Notes: generated by a model from the letters alone, not told the origin. A DNA stretch of 64,000 nt from Cymbidium sinense (GCA_021442155.1 CM038228.1:10829179-10893178); one strand, 5' to 3'. Positions 50,384-62,341 are shown, numbered from the stretch's first letter. Numbers and translations: made by a program.

Positions 50384-50873
50384 TTTATTTAATAGAGAAT
50401 AAATTAAAATTCAACATTTCCTCTTTTTGATTTGATCAACCAAGTAGCACCCCATGTTTTCTAAGACACAAGCAACGACATAGATAAAAAATGATCACCC
50501 ATAGAGCAAATCAAAAACCCTAGATAAGTTGAACTATCTCTACTATAAAGACACAGTTCCATAAGCAACATATCAGATCGACTGTTCTTTAGTTTCTCTA
50601 GTTCCCATTAGAATGACCCCCGCCTCTTGAGTAGGAGGATCCACTATCATTTCCTCAATCTCTCCCTCCACCACCACCATGGCTGTAACCTTTGTCACTC
50701 CACCCACCTCCATAACCACCATTGCTCTGACCACCACCTCCATATCCACCAACACCTCCAGATCCCCCACAACCACTATGATAATCATCGCCTCTACATT
50801 CGCCTCCATTGCAAGATCTAGACTGAGCCTAGTTGATGGTGATGTTCATGTTGTCAAGGTTTTGGTCATTCTT
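50384..50873 (-). pseudogene. GRP7-type glycine-rich RNA-binding protein cDNA fragment, copy 1
   Basis: Minus-strand reading gives NLDNMNITIN, stop, AQSRS, then a Gly-rich tail with GGYGGGGQSNGGYGG and SSYSRGGGHSNGN, then stop. This is the end of the RNA-recognition motif plus the Gly-rich C-terminus of a plant GRP7/GRP8-like protein, which binds RNA in nucleus and cytoplasm. Coding remnant 50598-50873; 50384-50597 is 3' UTR. Premature stops: one where the family has Glu before AQSR, one replacing the Trp of the C-terminal GNWRN. The front of the RNA-recognition motif is absent and replaced by telomere-like DNA. Open frames in other phases here are shadows. Confidence 0.85.
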
Positions 50874-52983
50874 AGGATTTATATTTACTTTAGGGTTTAG
50901 GGTTAGCTTAGGGTTTAGGGTATGGTGTTTAGGGTTTAGGTTGTAGGTTTTAGGGTTTAGGGTTTAGGGTTTAGAGTTTAGGGTTTTAGGGTTTAGGGTT
51001 TAGGGTTTAGGTTTTATGGTTTAGGGTTTAAGGTTTAGGGTTTAATATTTAGGGTTTAGGGTTTAGGTTTTTGAGTTTAGGGTTTTAGGGTTTAGGGTAT
51101 AGGGTTGTATGTTTAGGGTTTAGGGTTTTAAAAAAAATTAAGTAAATCGATAGGTTTAGGTTTATTTAGTTTATTTTTTATTTATTTTAGTTTATTTTAC
51201 ATTTTATTTATAATTAGGTTTATTTTTTATTTTTATTTAGTTTGGTTTATTTATTTTAGGTTTATTTATTTTAGTTTAGGTTTTTTATTTTAATTTAATT
51301 TTTTGGTTTAGGTTTATTTTTTAGTTGAGTTTTATCTTTACATTATTTTTTAGTTTTAGGTTTTATTTTTTATTTTTAAGTTTAAGTTTACATTTTTATA
51401 ATATTTTTTTAAGTTTAGGTTTTAGATTTTTTTTAGGTTTTATTTATTAGTTAAGGTTTAGTTTTATTTTTAATTTATTTTATTTTATTTTATTTAGGTT
51501 TTGGTATAAGTTTAGGTTTTCTTTATTTTAGTTTAGTTTATTTTAGTTTAGGTTTAAGTTTATTTTATTTTGTTTATTTTATTATTATTTTATGTTTTGG
51601 TTTTTTAGTTAAGGGTTTAGTTTTTATTATATATTTATTTTTAGTTTTATTTTTAAGGTTTAGTTTTTATTTAGTTTTTATTTAATTTAATTTTAGGTTT
51701 ATTTTATTTTTAGTTTTTATTGTATTTAGGTTTTTTATTCTTAGATTTATTTTATTTTTTAGTTTAGTTTAGGTTTTTATTTATTTTATTTTTATTTAAA
51801 ATTATTTTTTTTATTTTATTTTGAGTTTTAGGTTTAGGTTTAGGTTTAGGTTTTAGTTTAGGTCTTCATTTTATTTTATTGAGGTTTAAGTTTTTTATTT
51901 ATTTTATTTTTAGGTTTTATTTAGTTTAGGTTTTAGTTTTTAGGTTTTTAAGATTTAGGGTTTAGGGTTTAGGGTTTATTGTTTATGGTTTTAGAGTTTA
52001 TGGTTTTAGGGTTTAGGGTTTTAGGGTTTAGGGTTTATGGTTAGGGTTTAGAGCTTAGGATTTAGGGTTTAGTGTTTAGGCTTTAGGGTTTAGGGTTTGA
52101 GGGTTTGGGGTTTAGGGTTTGTTTAGGGTTTAGGGTTTAGGTTTTAGGGTTTAAGGTTTAGGGGTTTAGGGTTTAGAGTTTAGGGTTAGGTTTAGGGTTT
52201 AGGGTTTAGGGTTTAGGGTTTAGGGTTTAAGGTATTTTAGGGTTTAGGGTATAGGGTTTATGGTTTAGAGTTTAGGGTTCTAGGTTTAGGGTTTAGGGTT
52301 AGTTTTAGGGTTTAAGGTTTTGAGTTTAGGGTTTAGGATTTTAGCTTGAGGGTTTAAGGTTTTGGGGTTTAGATTTTTATTTCAAAAAAAATTTAAGTAA
52401 ATCGATAGGTTTAAGTTTATGTAATTTATTTTTTATTTATTTTAATTTTTTCTTTTTATTTAGGTTTATTTTTTATTTTTATTTAGTTTAGTTTATTTAT
52501 TTTAGGTTTATTTATCTTAGTTTAGGTTTTTTATTTTAGTTATTTTTATGGTTTAGGTTTAGTTTAGTTTTATTTTTATTTTATTTTAGTTTAGTTTTTA
52601 TTATTTAGGTTTAGGTTTATGTTTTAGTTTAAGTGTTTATTTTATTTTCTTTTATTATTTTATTTTGGTTTAGTTTTTTTTTTTATTTTTTAGGTTTTAT
52701 TTAGTTAGGTTTATATTTATAGCTTTTTAGGGTTTAGGATTTAGGGTTTAAGGTTAGTTAAGGGTTTAGGGTTTAGGGTTTGGGGTTTATAATTTAGGGT
52801 TTAGGGTTGTAGGTTTTAGGGTTTAAGGTTTAGGGTTTATGGCTTAAGTTTTAGGGTTGAGGGTTTTGAGTTGAGGGTTCTAGGGTTTAAGGTTTAGGAT
52901 TTAGTTTTTTTAGGCTTTAGGGTTTAGGGTTTAGGTTTTAGGTATAGGGTTCAGGTTTTAGTTTAGAGTTTAGGATTTTTGGT
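50874..52983 (+). repeat. Telomere-like block 2 with two AT-rich sub-blocks
   Basis: TTTAGGG-rich at 50885-51127, 51950-52382 and 52725-52983; the run near 52195-52230 has several exact units in a row. AT-rich sub-blocks built from TTTATTTT, TTTAGTTT and AGGTTTAGGTTTA fill 51160-51950 and 52416-52724. Each is introduced by a hinge with AAGTAAATCGATAGGTTTA (51138 and 52394). Confidence 0.9.
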
Positions 52984-53450
52984 TTTTTTATTTTAATAGA
53001 GAATAAATTCATATTCAGCATTTCTTCATTTTGATTTCATCAACCAAGTAACACATCAAGTATTATAAGACATAAGGGATGACATAAATTAAAAATGAGC
53101 ACACATAGAGTAAAATAAAAGACATAGTTCCATAAGCAGCAAATCGGATAGGCCGTTCTTCAGTTTCTCTAGTTCCCATCATAACCACCTCGACCTCTCA
53201 AATAACGGGATCTACCATCATATCACTCATCTCTAACTTCACATCCACCATGCATGTAACCTTCGTCTCTCCTCCCACCTTCATAACCACCACTACTTCG
53301 ACCAATACCACCTCCATATCTACTTGCACCTCCATATACCCCACCACCACTATGTTAACCGCCGCCTCTGCCTACGCATCCACTGTCAGATCTAGATTGA
53401 GCCTAGTTGAGAGTAATGTTCCTACTATCAAGGTTTTGCCCATTCTTAGG
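52984..53450 (-). pseudogene. GRP7-type cDNA fragment, copy 2
   Basis: Same borders and order as copy 1. It reads NLDSRNITLN, stop, AQSRS, and a Gly-rich tail that ends GN, stop, RN, stop. Coding remnant 53169-53450, then 3' UTR to a T-rich tract near 52984. It shares both nonsense changes with copies 1 and 3. Confidence 0.85.
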
Positions 53451-55515
53451 GTTTAGGTTTATTAAGTTTTAGGGTTTATGTTTATTTTTTAATTGATTTA
53501 GTCACTTTAGGGTTAGGTTTAGGGTTTGTGGTTTAGGGTTTAGTGTTTAGGGTTAGGGTTTACTGTTTAGTGTTTAAGATTTAGGGATTAGGGTTTAGGG
53601 TTAAGGTTTTTGGGTTTAGGGTTTTAGGGTTTTAGGGTTTATTCTTTTAGGGTTTAAGGTTTGTGCTTAGGGTTTAGGGCTTAGGGTTTAAGGTTTAGTG
53701 TTTAGGGATTAGGGTTGTAGGTTTAGCTTTGTAGGTTTAGGGTTTATGGTTTTTTAAAGGAAAAAATTAATTAAATCTCTAGGTAAATTTTATTTATTTT
53801 AGTTTATTTTACTTTTTATTTTTATTTAGGATTATTTTTAAGTTTTATTTAGTTTCATTTATTTACTTTAGGTTTATTTATTTTAGTTTATTTTTGTTTA
53901 TTTTTTAGGTTTAGGTTTAGGTTTATTTTTTAGTTGAGTTTTAATTTTAGATTATTTTTTAGGTTTAAGTTTAGGTTTTTATTTTATTTTATTTAGGTAT
54001 AGGTTTTAGGTTTTTATTTTAAGTTTATTTTTAGGTTTAGCTTTATTTTTAGCTTATTTTACTTTATGTACTTTAGATTTAGATTTAGGTTTAGTTTATT
54101 TTTAAGTTTTGGTTTAGGTTTTATTTATTTTAGTTTAGTTTATTTTAGTTTAGGTTCATGTTTTTTTAGGTTTAGGTTTTTTTATTATTTATTTTTAGGT
54201 TTATTTTTAAGTTTATTTTTTAGGTTTAGGTTTTATTTAGTTTTAATTTATTTTATTTTAGGTTTATTTTATTTTTATTTTACATTTAATTTTTATTTTA
54301 TTAAATTTTTATATTGTTAGGTTTATTTTATTTTTTAGTTTAGCTTATGTTTTTCTTTATTTTATTTTAGTTTTTTTTAAGTTTAATTTTAGGTTTTAGT
54401 TTAAGTTGTTATTTTATTTTGATTCTATTTTATTTAGGTTTAGGTTTATTTATTTATTTTATTTTAAGGTTTTATTCAGTGTAGGTTCACATTTTTAGCT
54501 TTTTAGGGTTTAGGGTTTATGATTTAGGGTTTAAGTTTTAGGGTTTAGAGTTTAGGGTTAGGGTTTAGGGTTTAGTGTTTAGGGTTTTGTGTTTAGGCTT
54601 TTGGGTTTAGAGTTTTTGGGTTTAAGATTTAGGGTTTAGGGTTCAGGGTTTAGGTTTAGCTTAGGGTTTAGGGTTAGTTAATGGTTTATGGTTTAGAGTT
54701 TAAAGTTTAAGGTTTAGGGTTTAGGGTTTAGGGTTTAGGGTTTAGGTTTGTAAGTTTAGCGTCTAGCTTTTAGGGTTTAGGGGTAAAGGTTTTTTATTTT
54801 ATTATTTTATTTATTTTAATTAAGTAAACTGGTGGGTTTAGGTTTATTTTAATTTATTTTATTTTTTATTTTTATTTGGTGTATTTTATTTTAATTTAGT
54901 TTAGTCTATTTATTATAATTTATTTTTTAGGTTGTGGTGTAGGTTTATTATTTAGATTAGTTTTATTTTTATTTTAGTTTTTATTTTTTATTTTAGGTTT
55001 ACATAATTTTTATTTTAGGTTTACTTTTTATTTTATATAGTTTTTTTATTTTTTTAGTTTAGTTTAGGTTTTTATTTATTTTATTTTAGTTGGTTTTTAT
55101 TTTTAATTTTATTTTCATTTTCAATTTAGGATTAGGATTAGGTTTTTATTTCATTTTATTTTATTTAATTTTGGTTTTAGTCTTTTTATTTATTTTATTT
55201 TTAAGTTTTATTTAGGTAAAGTTTAAGCTTTTAGCTTTTCAAGGCTTAGGGTTAGTTGAGGATTTAGAGTTTAGGATTTAGGGTTTGGGGTTTAGGGTTT
55301 AGGGTTTAAGTTTTAGGGTTTAAGGTTTAGGGTTTAGGGTTTAGGGTTTAGGGTTTTAGGATATAAGGTTTAGTGTTTAGGGTTTTAGTGTTTAGGGTTT
55401 AGGGTTTAAGGTTTAAGGTTTAGGGGTTTCAGGGTTTAGGGTTTAGGGTTGAGGGTTGAGGGTTTAGGTCTTAGGTCTAGGGTTCATGTTTTAGTTTATG
55501 ATTTATGGTGTTTGG
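53451..55515 (+). repeat. Telomere-like block 3 with two AT-rich sub-blocks
   Basis: TTTAGGG-rich at 53451-53754, 54490-54790 and 55236-55515; AT-rich sub-blocks at 53791-54490 and 54843-55235, each after a hinge (53757 and 54818, the latter AATTAAGTAAACTGGTGGG). Confidence 0.9.
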
Positions 55516-56010
55516 TTTTTTTTTAATAGAGAACAAATTTATATTCAACATTTCTTCTTTTTTTTATTTCAGCAACTAAGTAACACACCAAGTTTTCTAA
55601 GACACAAGAGAAGACATAGATAAAAAATGAGCAAGCATAGAACAAATAAAAACCCCTAGATAACTAGAACCGTCTCTACTATAAAGACAGTTCCATTAGC
55701 ACTAGATCAGATAGATCATTCTTCAGTTTTTCTAGTTCCCATAAGAACCACCCTGACCTCTCGAGTAGCAGGATCCATCGTCATATCCCCGATCTCTCCC
55801 TTCGCCACCACCATGCTTGTAACCTCCATCGATCCTCCTGCCTCCATAACCACCATTGCATCGACCACCACCTCCATATCCACCAGCACCTCTAGATCCC
55901 CCACCACTACTGCGATAACCACCATCTCTGCCTTTACCTCCATCGCCAGATCTAGACTGAGCCTAGTTGATGGTGATGTTCTTGCTGTCAAGGTTTGACC
56001 CATTCTTTGG
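55516..56010 (-). pseudogene. GRP7-type cDNA fragment, copy 3
   Basis: Reads NGSNLDSKNITIN, stop, AQSRSGDGGKG, then GGYGGGGRCNGGYGGRR and EGRDRGYDDGSCYSRGQGG, ending GN, stop. Coding remnant 55732-56010; 3' UTR 55523-55731; a run of nine T on the plus strand at about 55516 fits a poly(A) tail of a processed transcript. The 95-residue minus ORF here is in a different frame from the real one and should be ignored. Confidence 0.88.
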
Positions 56011-59000
56011 ATTTAGGTTTAGGTTTAGGTTTATTCGGTTATATTGTTTAGGTTTATTTTTTAATTTATTTAGCTACTTAAGGTTTAGGTTTAGAGTTTA
56101 TGGTTTGGGGTTAGGGTTTAGGGTTTAGGGTTTAGGGTTTAGGGTTTAGGGTTAGGTTTGGTTTAGGGTTTATGGTTTAGGGTTTAAGGTTTAGGGATCT
56201 AGGGTTTATGCTTTTAAGGTTTAGGGTTTAGTGTTAGGGTTTAGGGTTTATGGTTTAGGGTTTTTTAGGGTATAGGGTATAAGGTTTAGGGTTGTAGGTT
56301 TAGTGTTGTAAGTTTAAGGTTAATTTTAGGGTTTAGGATTTAGGGCTCAGAGTTTAGGTTTATTTAGTTTATTTTATTTATTTATTTTAGTTTATTTTAT
56401 TTTATTTATTTAGGTTTATTTTTTATTTTTATTTAGTTTTGTTTATTTATTTCAGGTTTATTTTAGTTATTTTTAGGTATTATTTTTTAGTTTGAGTGTA
56501 GGTTTATTTTTAGTTTATTTTATTTTATTAAGTTTAGGTTTAGGTTTAGGTTTAGTTTATTTTAGGTTTAGGTTTACATTTTATTTATTTTAATTTATTT
56601 TATTTTAGTTTAGGTTTAGGTTTATTTTATTTTTATTTTAGGATTAGTTTTATTAAGTTTATGGTTTAGGTTTTATTTTTTATTTATTTTCAATTTATTT
56701 TCTAGGTTTAAGATTTTATTTAGTTTTTATTTTATTTTATTTTATGTTTTTTTTATTTTAGGCTTAGTTTTTATTATATTTAGGCTTGTTATTTTTTTAG
56801 TTTAGTTTAGGTTTTATTTATTTTATTTTATTTTATTTTAGCTTTTATTTTTAATTTTTATTTATTTTTAGGTTTAGGTTTAGGTTTAGGTTTTGTTTAA
56901 GTTTTTATTTTATGTTAGTTTAAGTTTTTATTAATTTATTTTATTTTTAGGTCTCATTTAGTTTAGGTTTAGGTTTTTATATTTTTAGGGTCTAGGGTTT
57001 AGGGTTTATGTTTCAGGGTTTTTTTTGGGTTTTTTTAGGTTTTATTTCATAGTTTTGATTTAGGTTTATTTTGAGTTTATTTTATTTTATTTAGTTTAGG
57101 GTTTAGGTTTAATTTATTTTATGTTTAGGTTTAGGTTTTATTTATTTTAGTTTAGGTTTAGATTTATTTTATTTCATGTATTTTAGGTTAAGTTTTTTTT
57201 TTAGTTTATGGCTAAAGTTTATTTTTATTTATTTTATGTTTATTTTTATGTTTTGCCTTTTATTTAGTTTTTAATTTAATTTAATTTATTTTAGGTTTAT
57301 TTTATTTTTAATTTATGTTTAGTTTTTATTTTATTTAGGTTTTTTATTTATAGGTTTATTTTCTTTTTAGTTTATTTTAAGTTTTTCTTTATTTTATTTT
57401 AGTTTAGTTTTTAGTTTTTATTATATTTTATTTAGGTTTAGGTTTAGGTTTTGGTTTGTTTATTTATTATATTTTTGGGTTTTGTTTAGTTTAAGTTTAG
57501 GTTTTTGGGTTTTTAGGGTTTAGGGTTTAGCATTGTAAGTTTTAGGGTTTAGGGTTTAGTGTTTTAGGGTTCAGGGCTGCAGGTTTAGGCTTTAAGGTTT
57601 ATTTTATTTATTTATATTTATTTTTATTTATTTCTTTATTTATTAAATAAATTGGTAGGTTTAGGTTTATTTAGTTTATCTATTATTTATTTTAGTTTAT
57701 TTTATTTCAAAATTTTATTTAGTTTAGTTTATTCATTTTTGGTTTAATTATTTTAGTTATTTTTATGAGGTTTAGGTTTATTTTTTAATTTATTTTTATT
57801 TTTATTTTATTTTTTAGTTTTAGGTTTTATTTTTTTTAGGATTAGGTTTTAGGTTTTTATTTTAGGTTTATTTTTAGGTATTATTTTTTAGTTTAGGCTT
57901 AGGTTTATTTTTAATTTATTATATTTTATTTGGCTTAGGTTTAGGTTTAGGTCTGGTTTATTTTAGATTTAGGTTTTGGTTTAATTTATTTTAGTTTAGT
58001 TTATTTAAGTTTAGGTTTAGGTTTATTTTAATTTTATTTTAGGTTTAGGTTTTATTTTTAGTTTAGGGTTTAGGTTTTATTTTTTATTTATCTTTAAGTT
58101 TATTTTTTATGGTAGGTTCTTGTTTAGTTTTTATTTTTCTTTTATTTTAGGTTTATTTTATTTTTATTTTAGGTTTAGTTTTTATTTTATTAAGGTTTTT
58201 CATTTTTTAGTTAAGCTTAGGTTTTTATTTATTTTATTTTAGTTTAGTTTTTATTTTTTTTATTTTTATTTTCTTTTTTAGCTTTCAATTTAGGCTTAGG
58301 TTTTAGTTTTGTTTTTATTTTATTTTATTATTTTATTTTGGTTTAGGTTTATTTATTTATTTTATTTTTAAGTTTTGTTAAGTTTAGGTTTAGGTTTTTA
58401 GCTTTTTAGGTTTTAAGTTTTAGGTGTTTATTTTAGGTTTATTTTTATGTTTTATTTTTTAGTTTAGGTTTAGGTTTACTTTTAGTTTATTTTATTTTAT
58501 TTAGTTTAGGGTTTAGGTTTAGATTTTATTTATTTTTGTTTAGTTTATTTTATTTTAGGTTTAGGTTTATTTTTTTGTTGTTCATTTTATTTTATTTTTT
58601 AGGTTATGTTTTTTTTGAGTGTACGATTTGGGTTTTATTTTTTTTAATTTTTAGGTTTTATTTTAAGGTTTATATTTTAGGTTTAGGTTTTATTATTTTT
58701 TAATTTATTTTATTTTAGGTTTATTTTAGTTTTATTTTATGTTTAGTTTTTATTTTATTTAAGTTTTTTATTTTTAGGTTTATTTTATTTTTTAGTTTAG
58801 TTTAGGTTTTTATTTATTTTATTTTAGTGTATTTTTATTTTTTTATTTTATTTTATTTTTAGGTTTAGGTTTAGGTTTTAGTTTAGGTTTTAATTTAATT
58901 TAATTTATTTAGGTTAAGGTTTTTTATTTATTTTATTTTTAGGTTTTATTTATTTTAGGTCTATGTTTTGAGGTTTAGTAGGCTTTAGGGTTTAAGGTTA

Positions 59001-59090
59001 GGGCTTAGTGTTTAGGGTTTAGGGTTAAGTGTTTATGCTTTAGGGTTTAGGGTTTAGGGTTTGGGGTTTAGGTTTTGGGGTTTATGGTTA
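56011..59090 (+). repeat. Telomere-like block 4 with long AT-rich sub-blocks
   Basis: TTTAGGG-rich at 56080-56350, 57500-57600 and 58970-59090; AT-rich at 56350-56980, 57020-57500 and 57600-58960. A hinge variant with TTAAATAAATTGGTAGG lies at 57640. It is longer than blocks 2 and 3, partly because the AT-rich sub-block appears more than once. Confidence 0.85.
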
Positions 59091-59260
59091 GGGGCCTAAG
59101 ATCTGTGGTCTAGGCTCAGGTCAGTGGCTTTCAGGTGGCCCACGGTCCTGTGATCAGGCTCAGTGGCCTGCAGGCCCAGTCAGTGGTCAGTAACGCAAGC
59201 CTGGCTGTATTTAGTCAATTTTGGCCTAGCCTGGGTTTTGGCAGTTTGTAGTTTTAGGGT
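59091..59260. other. GC-rich anomalous island 1
   Basis: Words such as AGTGGCCTGCAGGCCCAGTC and GCTCAGGTCAGTGG interrupt AT-rich telomere-like DNA. Composition differs sharply from both sides. No reading frame or repeat family is recognised. It may be real inserted DNA or a consensus error over a hard repeat. Confidence 0.6.
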
Positions 59261-59370
59261 TTCAGTTTTAGGGTTTGTGGTTTCAGTGGTTTGCTGTTAA
59301 GCATTTAGGGTTTAGGCTTTTGGTTTTAGGTTTAGGGTTCTTATTTTAGTTTAGTGTTTAGAGTTTTTGG
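59261..59370 (+). repeat. Telomere-like remnant before GRP copy 4
   Basis: Degenerate TTTAGGG units, many with changed bases, leading to the T-tract at the end of GRP copy 4. Confidence 0.75.
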
Positions 59371-59860
59371 TTTTTTTAATAGAGAATAAATTCATATTCA
59401 ACATTTCTTCTTTTCAAATTCATCAACCAAGTAGCACAACAAGTTGTCTAAGACATAAGCGACGAAAAAAATAAAAAATGAGCATGCATAGAGCAAATAG
59501 AAAACCCTAGATAACTAGAATGGTCTCTAGTGTAAAGATGTCATTCCATAAGCATCAGATCAGATTGGCCATTATTTAGTTTCTCCAATTCCCATCAGAA
59601 CTACCCCGTCCTCTCGAGTTGCAGGATCCACCATCATATCCCCGATCTCTCCCTCCACCACCACCATGGCTGTAACCTGTATCACTCCTCCTGCGTCTAT
59701 AGCCTCAACTACTCTAGCCACCACCTCCATATCCACTAGCACCTCCAGATCCCTCACCACCACTGAGATAACTGTTGCCTCCACCTTTGCCTCGACTACT
59801 AGATCTAAACTGTGCCTAGTTGATTGTGATGTTCCTATCGTCAAGGTTATGCCCATTCTT
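59371..59860 (-). pseudogene. GRP7-type cDNA fragment, copy 4 (least altered C-terminus)
   Basis: Reads NLDDRNITIN, stop, AQFRS, a Gly-rich tail and the authentic family ending GNWRN followed by a stop (59576-59578). Coding remnant 59576-59860; 3' UTR 59378-59575; seven T on the plus strand mark the tail. It shares the first nonsense change with copies 1-3 but not the second, so it keeps the ancestral C-terminus. Confidence 0.88.
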
Positions 59861-61809
59861 AGGGTTTAGATTTATGTTTAGGTTTATTAGGTTTTTGTTT
59901 TAAGTTTATTTTTTAATTTATTTAGTTACTATAGGTTTAGGTTTAGGGTATGGGTTTAGGGTTTAGGGTTTAGGGTTCAAGGTTAGGGTTTAGGGTTTAC
60001 GATATAAGGGTTTATGCTTTTAGGGTTTAGGGTTTAAGGTTAGCATTTAGGGTTTAAGGTTTAGGGTTTTTTATGATTTAGGGTTTAGGGTTTAGGATTT
60101 TGGGTTTAGGGTTTAGGGTTTAGGACTTAGGAATTAGGGTTTATGGTTTTTTAAAAAAATTAAATAAACTGGTAGGTTTATGCTTATTTAGTTTATTTTA
60201 TTTTTTATTTTTATTTAGTTTAGTTTATTTATTTTGGTTTATTTATTTTAATTTAAGTTTTCTATTTTAGTTTATTTTTTAGGTTTGCATTTAGGTTTAG
60301 CTTTATTTTTTAGTTGAGTTTTTATTTTATATTATTTTTTATCTTTAGGTTTTAGGTTTTTATTTTAGGTTTATTTTTAGGATTTATTTTTTAGTTTAGG
60401 TTTAGGTTTATTTTCAATTTATTATTTTTTTTAGTTTAGGTTTAGGTTTAGTTTATTTTAGGTTTAGGTTTAGGTTTTATTTAATTTTGTTTATTGTATT
60501 TTAGTTTAGGTTTTGGTTTATTTTATTTTTATTTTAGGTTTAGGTTATTTTAGTAGTTTAGGGTTTAGTTTTTTTTTATTTTTAGGTTTATTTTTTTGGT
60601 TTAGGTTTTTATTTTATATTTATTTTATTTTGTTTTGTTTTTAATTTATTTTTATTTTATGTTTAGATTTTATTTTATTTAGGTTTTTTATTCTTAAGTT
60701 TATTTCTTTTAGTTTAGCTTAGGTTTTCATTTATTTTATTTTATTTTATTTTATTTTATTTTTAGGTTTAGATTTAGGTTTTATTTTAGGTTTTTATTTT
60801 ATTTTATTTTATTATTTTACTTAAGTTTATGTACTTTTATATATTTTACTTTTGGGTTTTATTTAGTTTACATTTAGGGTTTAGTGTTTTAGGGTTTAGG
60901 GGTCAGGCAGGGTGTGGTTTAGAATTTAGTGTTTAGCTTTAGTGGTTTAGGGTTTAGGGTTTAGGGGTTAACATGGGTTTAGGGTTTTTTTTTTAAAAAG
61001 TAAACCAAGTAGGTTTAGGTTTATTTAGTTTATTTTTTATTTATTTTAGTTTATTTTATATTTTTATTTATGTTTAATTTTTATTTTCATTTTATTTAGT
61101 TTATTTATTTTAGGTTTATTTATTTTACTTTAGGTTCTTTATTTTAGTTTATTTTTTGGCTTTAGGTTTAAGTTTATGTTTATTTTTTAGTTGTAATTTA
61201 TTTTAATTTTAATTTTTAGGTTTAAGTTTTATTTTTATTTTTAGGTTTTGGTTTAGGTTTTTATTTTATTTTTTTAGGTTTAGGTTTTAGGTTTATTTTT
61301 AGATTTTATTTTTTACTTTAGGTTTAGGCTTATTTTTATTTTATTTTATTTTATTTAGTTTAGGTTTAGTTTACTTTAGGTTTAGGTTTTATTTATTTTA
61401 GTTTAGTTTATTTTAGTTTAGGTTTATGTTTATTTTATTTTTATTTAACGTTTAAGTTTTTTTTTAGTTTAGGGTTTAGGTTTTAATTTTTATTTATTTT
61501 TATGTTTCATTTTTAGGTTTATTTTTTAGGTTTATGTTTTTATTTAGTTTTTATTTTAGGTTTATTTTATGTTTAGTTTTTATTTTATTTAGTTTTCTAT
61601 TCTTAAGTTTATTTTATTTTTTTAGTTTAGTTTAGGTTATTATTTATTATAATTTAGTTTATTTTTATTACTTTATTTTATTTTATTTTTACATTTAGGT
61701 TTAGGTTTTTATTTATGTTTTTATTTTATTTTATTTTATTAAATTTTATTTAGGTATAGATTTTTGTATTTATTTTATTTTTAGGTTTTATCTTATATTT
61801 AGGATTTTG
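59861..61809 (+). repeat. Telomere-like block 5 with AT-rich sub-blocks
   Basis: TTTAGGG-rich at 59940-60150 and 60865-60990; AT-rich at 60180-60860 and 61020-61809. Hinges at 60155 (AAATAAACTGGTAGG) and 60996 (AAGTAAACCAAGTAGG). Confidence 0.85.
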
Positions 61810-62110
61810 TTTTTGGGATTTGGGTGATTGGGTCAGGGTGTGGCCTAAGTCAGGTCAGGTCCGTGATTAGTGGCTCAGAGCACAGCCTAGTTTAGGCTGT
61901 GGCTCAGACAGGGTAGGCCTGTGGGCTCAGTGTCACCAGGGCAGCTCAGCCTGGCCTGTGGCAGGTGGGCCCAACCCAGTGGCCTGGTGGTTTAAAAGCC
62001 TGTCATTTAGGCTCAGTGGCCTGTGGAGGGTCAGTTAGTTTTATTTATATCATGGCCAGTAAGTGGATCTTAAGGGCCCATGGCCTCTGGCCCAGGGCCC
62101 AGGTGTATGT
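61810..62110. other. GC-rich anomalous island 2
   Basis: About 300 bases with GTGGCCTG, GGCTCAGTG, GGGCCCA and CAGGTCAGG words, unlike anything around. Similar in texture to 59091-59260. No coding support. Confidence 0.6.
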
Positions 62111-62282
62111 TTATAGTTTAGGGTTTTGATTTGGTATAGAGTTTTAGAGTTTACGCAGGATTTAGCATTATAGGTTTGTAGGTTTATGGTCACTTGGGGT
62201 TTAGGTTTAAGATTTAGGGTTTAGTGGTTTAGGTTAGGTTTGTTTGCTGTCAGGTTTTAGTTTAGGGTTTTTGGTTTTTGGA
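62111..62282 (+). repeat. Degraded telomere-like DNA
   Basis: Loose TTTAGGG and GGTTTAG variants with several odd substitutions, leading to the GRP remnant. Confidence 0.65.
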
Positions 62283-62341
62283 TTTTTTTTCTAACAAAGA
62301 ACAAATTCAGTTATTTTTAACAAGGTTTTGCCCATTATTAG
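62283..62341 (-). pseudogene. GRP7-type cDNA fragment, copy 5, reduced to its two ends
   Basis: The left end (T-run, then AACAAAGAACAAATTCA) matches the 3' UTR terminus of copies 1-4, and the right end (CAAGGTTTTGCCCATTATTA) matches their 5' border. About 430 bases between are missing. It shows the same borders as the other copies, so it is a deleted member of the set. Confidence 0.7.

Noticed and set aside
50573..50809. Minus-strand ORF of Val/Met-rich protein, and similar ORFs at 55716-56003 and 59572-59856
   Set aside because: These are read in the wrong frame of the GRP fragment; the correct frame gives the Gly-rich tail with stops.
54066..54320. 84-residue Phe/Leu-rich ORF
   Set aside because: Product of the TTTATTTTAGG simple repeat; no domain and no codon structure.
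59091..62110. GC-rich islands as genes or CpG promoters
   Set aside because: No open frame or recognisable promoter layout; the words are repetitive and an artefact is possible.
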